DNA of 14,095 bases from CAZXLT01 sp964641545 (GTDB lineage: Bacteria; Patescibacteriota; Saccharimonadia; Saccharimonadales; AWTP1-31), in contig CAZXLT010000016.1 of NCBI GenBank assembly GCA_964641545.1, positions 1 through 14,095 on the forward strand, written 5' to 3'. The notes beneath the pieces were generated by a model. The model was not told the origin of the DNA. It ran no database searches and was given only the letters and a program-made list of their open reading frames with translations. Within the stretch, counting starts at the first letter, position 1. Each line of letters opens with the position of its first letter. Made by a program: the position numbers and the translations under genes. Shown here in pieces: positions 11,641-14,095 of this stretch.

Positions 11641-11656
11641 TATAGTTTAATCTATA
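11641..11656. repeat. Inverted repeat TATAG-6-CTATA
   Basis: Five-base arms around a six-base centre, eight bases upstream of the -35 of the block-1 promoter; an operator candidate for the divergent control region. Confidence 0.35.
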
Positions 11657-11670
11657 AAACGTGCAATGCT

Positions 11671-11679
11671 TGTGGATAA
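11671..11679 (-). promoter_or_regulatory. DnaA box TTATCCACA (perfect 9-mer, minus strand)
   Basis: TGTGGATAA on the plus strand is an exact consensus DnaA box, placed between the two divergent promoters in an AT-rich region. It could mark an origin or DnaA-responsive control. Confidence 0.5.
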
Positions 11680-11685
11680 ATGTAG

Positions 11686-11716
11686 TTGACTAACGCACAT
11701 AAAGTGCTTGACTAAC
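11686..11716. promoter_or_regulatory. Composite operator: direct repeats flanking an inverted repeat
   Basis: TTGACTAAC (11686-11694), then GCAC-ATAAA-GTGC (11695-11707), then TTGACTAAC again (11708-11716), abutting without spacers. The two direct repeats are 22 bases apart, about two helical turns. The right copy contains the -35 box of the plus promoter, so a protein bound here should directly affect that promoter. A further partial copy, TTGACTA, occurs at 11564-11570. Confidence 0.6.
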
Positions 11717-11737
11717 AGGGGTGGAGTGTGGTATAAT
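11708..11737 (+). promoter_or_regulatory. Sigma70-type promoter for terminase-small-like gene
   Basis: TTGACT (11708-11713), an 18-base spacer, and TATAAT (11732-11737) with TGG before it (extended -10). The start point would be near 11744, about 28 bases before the coding start. Confidence 0.78.
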
Positions 11738-11771
11738 GTATACAAGCAATAAAACAAACAATGAGTAGGAT

Positions 11772-12269
11772 ATGGCTGTAAAGAATAACAACCGCGCAGA
11801 CCGTGGCAAGAATCGCAAGGCGGGCAATGAGGTCAAATTGACGGCCGCAGAAGAACGTGAACTGTTAGCCAAGCAACTGAAGCTCAAACCTAAGAGTAAG
11901 CAAGTACTAGATGAATTACTGAATAATCCTAAGCTTAGTAACACAGAAGCTTATATGAAAGTACACCAGACTAATAATAGGAAGAGTGCAAGCGTAAGCG
12001 CTGCACGTCTACTAGCGAAGCCTAGCGCTCGTATCTATTCAGAACGAGCTGTAGGAAGAGCAAAGAAGCGTATAGTGGAATTAGTCGATAGTAACAACGA
12101 ACAGATTGCGTACAAAGCGTCGGCTGATATACTCGATAGAACAGAGGGCAAGGCAGTCCAGAGGAATGAAACAACATCAAAAGTCGTAGAAGTCAAACTA
12201 GACCTCACAGGCGTCCGTATAGGCTCTCATTACCTACCACAGCAGGATAGTGAAGCTCTGCCCGAATAG
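11772..12269 (+). CDS. terS: Terminase small subunit-like DNA-packaging protein
   Basis: A 165-residue plus-strand protein, the only one in this orientation. It has a basic N-terminus (NNRADRGKNRKAGN), then KPKSKQVLDELLNNPKLSNT (38-57) and AYMKVHQTNNRKSASVSAAR with LLAKPSARIY (59-88), the HTH-like region of small terminases. There the usual pattern is a helix, N-x-T-x-A, then S-A-x-x-x-A-x-x-L-L-x-x-P. Residues 99-132 (RIVELVDSNNEQIAYKASAD then ILDRTEGKAV) fit the helical oligomerisation part (x-x-A-x-x-I-L-D-R-x-G/E-x). It should recognise the packaging site and regulate the large terminase, which is not in this window. The start follows AGGA closely. Orientation opposite to the early genes fits late or separately controlled expression from promoter 11708-11737. 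Confidence 0.72.
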   Translation: MAVKNNNRADRGKNRKAGNEVKLTAAEERELLAKQLKLKPKSKQVLDELLNNPKLSNTEAYMKVHQTNNRKSASVSAARLLAKPSARIYSERAVGRAKKRIVELVDSNNEQIAYKASADILDRTEGKAVQRNETTSKVVEVKLDLTGVRIGSHYLPQQDSEALPE

Positions 12270-12274
12270 GCATA

Positions 12275-12298
12275 GTCGCACATTACTCATTTTGCGAC
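12275..12298 (+). repeat. Hairpin GTCGCA-12-TGCGAC after the terS-like gene
   Basis: Perfect six-base arms just after the stop codon. No T-tract follows, so it may be an mRNA 3'-end structure or a weak/Rho-type stop. Confidence 0.4.
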
Positions 12299-12361
12299 AC
12301 GAACATATAGCGAACATAACAGGGGTCAGCGCCTTTATGCGCGTATATACATACATATGCA

Positions 12362-12379
12362 TACACTATATATAGTGTA
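12362..12379. repeat. 18-bp perfect palindrome TACACTATATATAGTGTA
   Basis: Fully self-complementary with no spacer, followed directly by a tandem 10-base repeat (12381-12400). This is typical of a dimeric protein site; the position near the terminase gene suggests packaging or regulation. Confidence 0.6.
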
Positions 12380-12576
12380 GGTGGCTGGCCGTGGCTGGAC
12401 GGCGTGGGGTGGACAAGCGTATATATATGTTTTCTGGTAGGTATACCCCGCACCACCTGTAATCGTTCGGGTCCCATACCACTATACTAGAAAACAGACC
12501 CCCCAGCCTACACCCGTAACGAAAAGGGTCCCATACAGCCATAGGCTGATTGAAAAAATACCAAAAAACACAAAAA

Positions 12577-12602
12577 ACCACCCTATTTATCTCACGGGTG
12601 GT
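12577..12602. terminator. Bidirectional intrinsic terminator
   Basis: ACCACCC and GGGTGGT form a seven-base GC-rich stem with a 12-base loop. It is followed by ATTATTTTT on the plus strand and by TTTTTT on the minus strand, so it can end both the plus-strand terS-like transcript and the minus-strand LamG transcript. Confidence 0.85.
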
Positions 12603-12671
12603 ATTATTTTTGGAATATGGTACCAAAAAATACGGGATTATATAAAATTATTTATAATTTCTACGTCATAC

Positions 12672-12693
12672 ATGGTATATATATGGTATATAT
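12672..12693. repeat. Tandem 11-mer ATGGTATATAT x2
   Basis: Two exact adjoining copies in a very AT-rich tract about 30 bases downstream of the LamG gene stop. Confidence 0.6.
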
Positions 12694-12722
12694 CGTGTAA
12701 TACAGCTATAATGCCGTTATTT

Positions 12723-14095
12723 CTATGTTGGTGTCACATCTATGGCTATGTTTGACTCTACCCACGAAAGAAAATCGTTCCACTCTGGCAGCAAGGTTGG
12801 GTCTGTCTTGAATACAAGTACCGTATGAATATCGCCATTCAGATAGTAAGCATACGTCCCAACGGCAGTGTTACCAGCGCCTAGAGACAATACGGTTAGG
12901 CTGTTAGTGCCAGCACTGCCAGTAGCTATGGGGATACCGTCTATTTCGATGCTAGATAAGGTGCTGTTTAGTTGAGCAACAAATAGATGAGGGTTAGAGT
13001 CAGGCGTGCCACCAGTGACGTTAGTACCAGCGTTGAGCGCCCACGTAGCGGTTGAACCATCGAACAATCCACGGTCAGTAGAGTCTCCGAACCCAACTAG
13101 GACGTCGCGAGCGCCATTGGTTGATGTTACATTGCCTATAACAACTGCATAGTACGGCTGTGCTACATCGGTGATGTCTACGGCTAATACGTCATCAGTT
13201 GCGAAGTTCACAGTAGGAGCGTTGTTATAACTTGCATTAGCAGCGTCATAGGTAGGTTGTTTAGAACCTGTGGCTTGTATAGCGTCTACTGTGTTGTTGA
13301 TAGTAACCGTAGCTGCGTTACTGCTCGATTCGGTGAATTGCGAAACGTTTGGAGTAGCAGATTCAAAGTCAGCGTCAAGGACTGTTGTTCCGCCAATACC
13401 ATTTTTCACGATAACTCTTTTAACTGTCCCTACAAATTGTGAACCACCCTGACCAGCGCCAATGCAGCCAAACCCTATTGATGTAGCCCTGTCACTAATA
13501 GATGTTGTGAACGCTTGAGTTACAGTAGAACCGAGTTGCGTCCACGAAGAACCATCAGAAGATGTGTAAAATTTAACATCACAGCCGCCAGCGCCATTGT
13601 TTACGTCCAATGTAGCCTTAACCCAAAGTGAAGCCCCATCTGAAACAGTTGGAGCTACTGTCGAATCGGCCGTGCGTGCTGCCCCATCGTACCAGCGAAA
13701 CTGTAGCAAACCTGTCGTGGCTTTAACAAATAGCACATAGTCGTAAGCTATACCGTCCCCTTTGCCGCAAATATAGTGGATGTTTGCTGGGGTCCAATCT
13801 GAGAGGGTGACGTTCGCTGCAATCTCGATGTCGCCAGTGATTGAAAGAGCAGCCGAATCTGGCGCTGTAGCGTAGTTCCCAGTTACGCCAGGCAAAGCCA
13901 AGCCATTTGCGTTGATGTGGGCTGCTTTTGTTACGCTATTTATCGTTACTGTAGCAGCGTTAGATGATGACTCGGTAAATGATGTAGCGTCCTCTGTGGC
14001 TGATTCAAAGTCAACATCCAAGAAAGTCGTGCCATCAATCCCGTCTTTGGCTATTACTCGGTGGATAGTACCAGCGTGACCAACAGCGCTAACAG
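12723..14095 (-). CDS. LamG/concanavalin-like repeat structural protein (partial, N-terminus off window)
   Basis: The frame is open to the right edge without a stop. A TTG at 14021 is not needed as the start, since the upstream codons (GTIHRVIAKDGIDGTTF) match an internal repeat. At least 457 residues are visible. Reading from TTG 14021 as residue 1, a LamG-like beta-sandwich runs at about 50-205 (NYATAPDSAALSITGDIEI, HYICGKGD, LLQFRWYDG, WVKATLDV, FYTSSDGSSW). Then come a repeated connector (198-242) and a second, divergent sandwich (about 255-425: VNFATDDVLAVDI, YYAVVIGNV, HLFVAQLN, IEIDGIPIAT, ULLPEW-type end with LPEWNDFLSWVESNI). Ser/Thr/Asn/Ala-rich composition and LamG folds are usual in phage tail-fibre, tail-spike or decoration proteins that bind surface glycans. 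It ends 120 bases before a strong terminator, so it is probably last in a late operon. Confidence 0.8.
   Translation of the reverse strand, partial: VSAVGHAGTIHRVIAKDGIDGTTFLDVDFESATEDATSFTESSSNAATVTINSVTKAAHINANGLALPGVTGNYATAPDSAALSITGDIEIAANVTLSDWTPANIHYICGKGDGIAYDYVLFVKATTGLLQFRWYDGAARTADSTVAPTVSDGASLWVKATLDVNNGAGGCDVKFYTSSDGSSWTQLGSTVTQAFTTSISDRATSIGFGCIGAGQGGSQFVGTVKRVIVKNGIGGTTVLDADFESATPNVSQFTESSSNAATVTINNTVDAIQATGSKQPTYDAANASYNNAPTVNFATDDVLAVDITDVAQPYYAVVIGNVTSTNGARDVLVGFGDSTDRGLFDGSTATWALNAGTNVTGGTPDSNPHLFVAQLNSTLSSIEIDGIPIATGSAGTNSLTVLSLGAGNTAVGTYAYYLNGDIHTVLVFKTDPTLLPEWNDFLSWVESNIAIDVTPT
13296..13430 (-). repeat. Connector repeat, copy 2 (45 codons)
   Basis: Encodes GTVKRVIVKNGIGGTTVLD followed by ADFESAT and FTESSSNAATVTIN. 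It matches copy 1 at 13938-14072, 642 bases (214 codons) away, at most positions, showing duplication of a LamG-plus-connector unit. Confidence 0.85.
13938..14072 (-). repeat. Connector repeat, copy 1 (45 codons)
   Basis: Encodes GTIHRVIAKDGIDGTTFLD followed by VDFESAT and FTESSSNAATVTIN. It is homologous to copy 2 (13296-13430) and shows that the gene continues upstream past the window edge. Confidence 0.85.

Larger units (their letters stand above)
12270..12722. other. 453-base non-coding region between terS-like gene and LamG gene
   Basis: Convergent intergenic region without a credible gene. From left to right it holds a hairpin (12275-12298), an 18-bp perfect palindrome (12362-12379), a tandem 10-base repeat GTGGCTGGCC/GTGGCTGGAC (12381-12400), two copies of GGGTCCCATAC 57 bases apart (12469-12479, 12526-12536), a two-way terminator (12577-12602) and a tandem 11-mer (12672-12693). 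Being next to the small-terminase gene it is a place to look for the packaging site. Confidence 0.7.

Noticed and set aside
11690..11944. 84-codon minus frame opposite the terS-like gene
   Set aside because: Hydrophobic low-complexity shadow; it would run through the divergent promoter and operator.
12366..12626. 86-codon minus frame in the non-coding region containing VWDP twice
   Set aside because: The VWDP duplication simply translates the GGGTCCCATAC DNA repeat; there is no ribosome site and it crosses the terminator.
1..14095. CRISPR array, insertion sequence or integrase gene
   Set aside because: No regularly spaced direct repeats with unique spacers, no transposase or integrase motifs and no terminal inverted repeats were found.

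Overview
The window is a compact stretch of a double-stranded DNA tailed-phage or prophage genome. It has dense, overlapping small genes with strong Shine-Dalgarno (SD) sites, a replication/recombination block (SSB, PD-(D/E)XK nuclease, DnaB-like helicase, NinG), a lysis pair, a terminase-small-subunit-like gene and a LamG-type structural protein. TGA acts as a normal stop. The host is not certain. The Cys-rich transglycosylase domain and the SSB sequence remind me of Saccharibacteria and other Patescibacteria, but that is a recollection, not a search result.

Layout. Bases 1-11496 are almost entirely minus-strand genes, read from right to left. A control region (about 11497-11771) carries a near-consensus minus promoter (11604-11632) and a divergent plus promoter (11708-11737). 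Minus block 1 (11496 to 8775) holds a string of small unknown genes, a membrane peptide, SSB and an HTH protein. A second promoter (8738-8766) drives block 2 (8674 to 4569): PD-(D/E)XK nuclease, a possible OB-fold-like protein, an HNH endonuclease, DnaB-like helicase, NinG and several small genes. A third promoter (4531-4560) drives block 3: a holin-like two-helix protein, a membrane-anchored lytic transglycosylase, a 313-base gene-free and apparently structured segment, a MazG-like protein, and an RNA-repair cassette (RNA ligase, small DDIPF-tailed protein, T4-Pnkp-like kinase/phosphatase). To the right of the control region, a terminase-small-like gene reads on the plus strand. A 450-base AT-rich, repeat- and palindrome-bearing region with a two-way terminator follows, and then a minus-strand LamG-repeat protein that runs off the window.

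Most interesting points: (1) a complete Cys4/HNH reading frame lies out of frame inside the inter-domain linker of the kinase/phosphatase, exactly where that protein is about 80 residues longer than T4 Pnkp; (2) the ninG reading frame is overprinted at both ends by small genes with good start signals, one a CxxC/CxxH putative zinc protein; (3) the SSB has no acidic tail, while a separate 85-residue protein ends in the canonical SSB tip DDIPF; (4) the 3361-3673 gap folds on paper into a closed multi-stem structure; (5) a direct-repeat/inverted-repeat operator and DnaA-box 9-mers sit at or beside the control regions. Several genes under 60 codons (57, 54, 47, 57, 46 and 28 residues) were found by reading the sequence directly.
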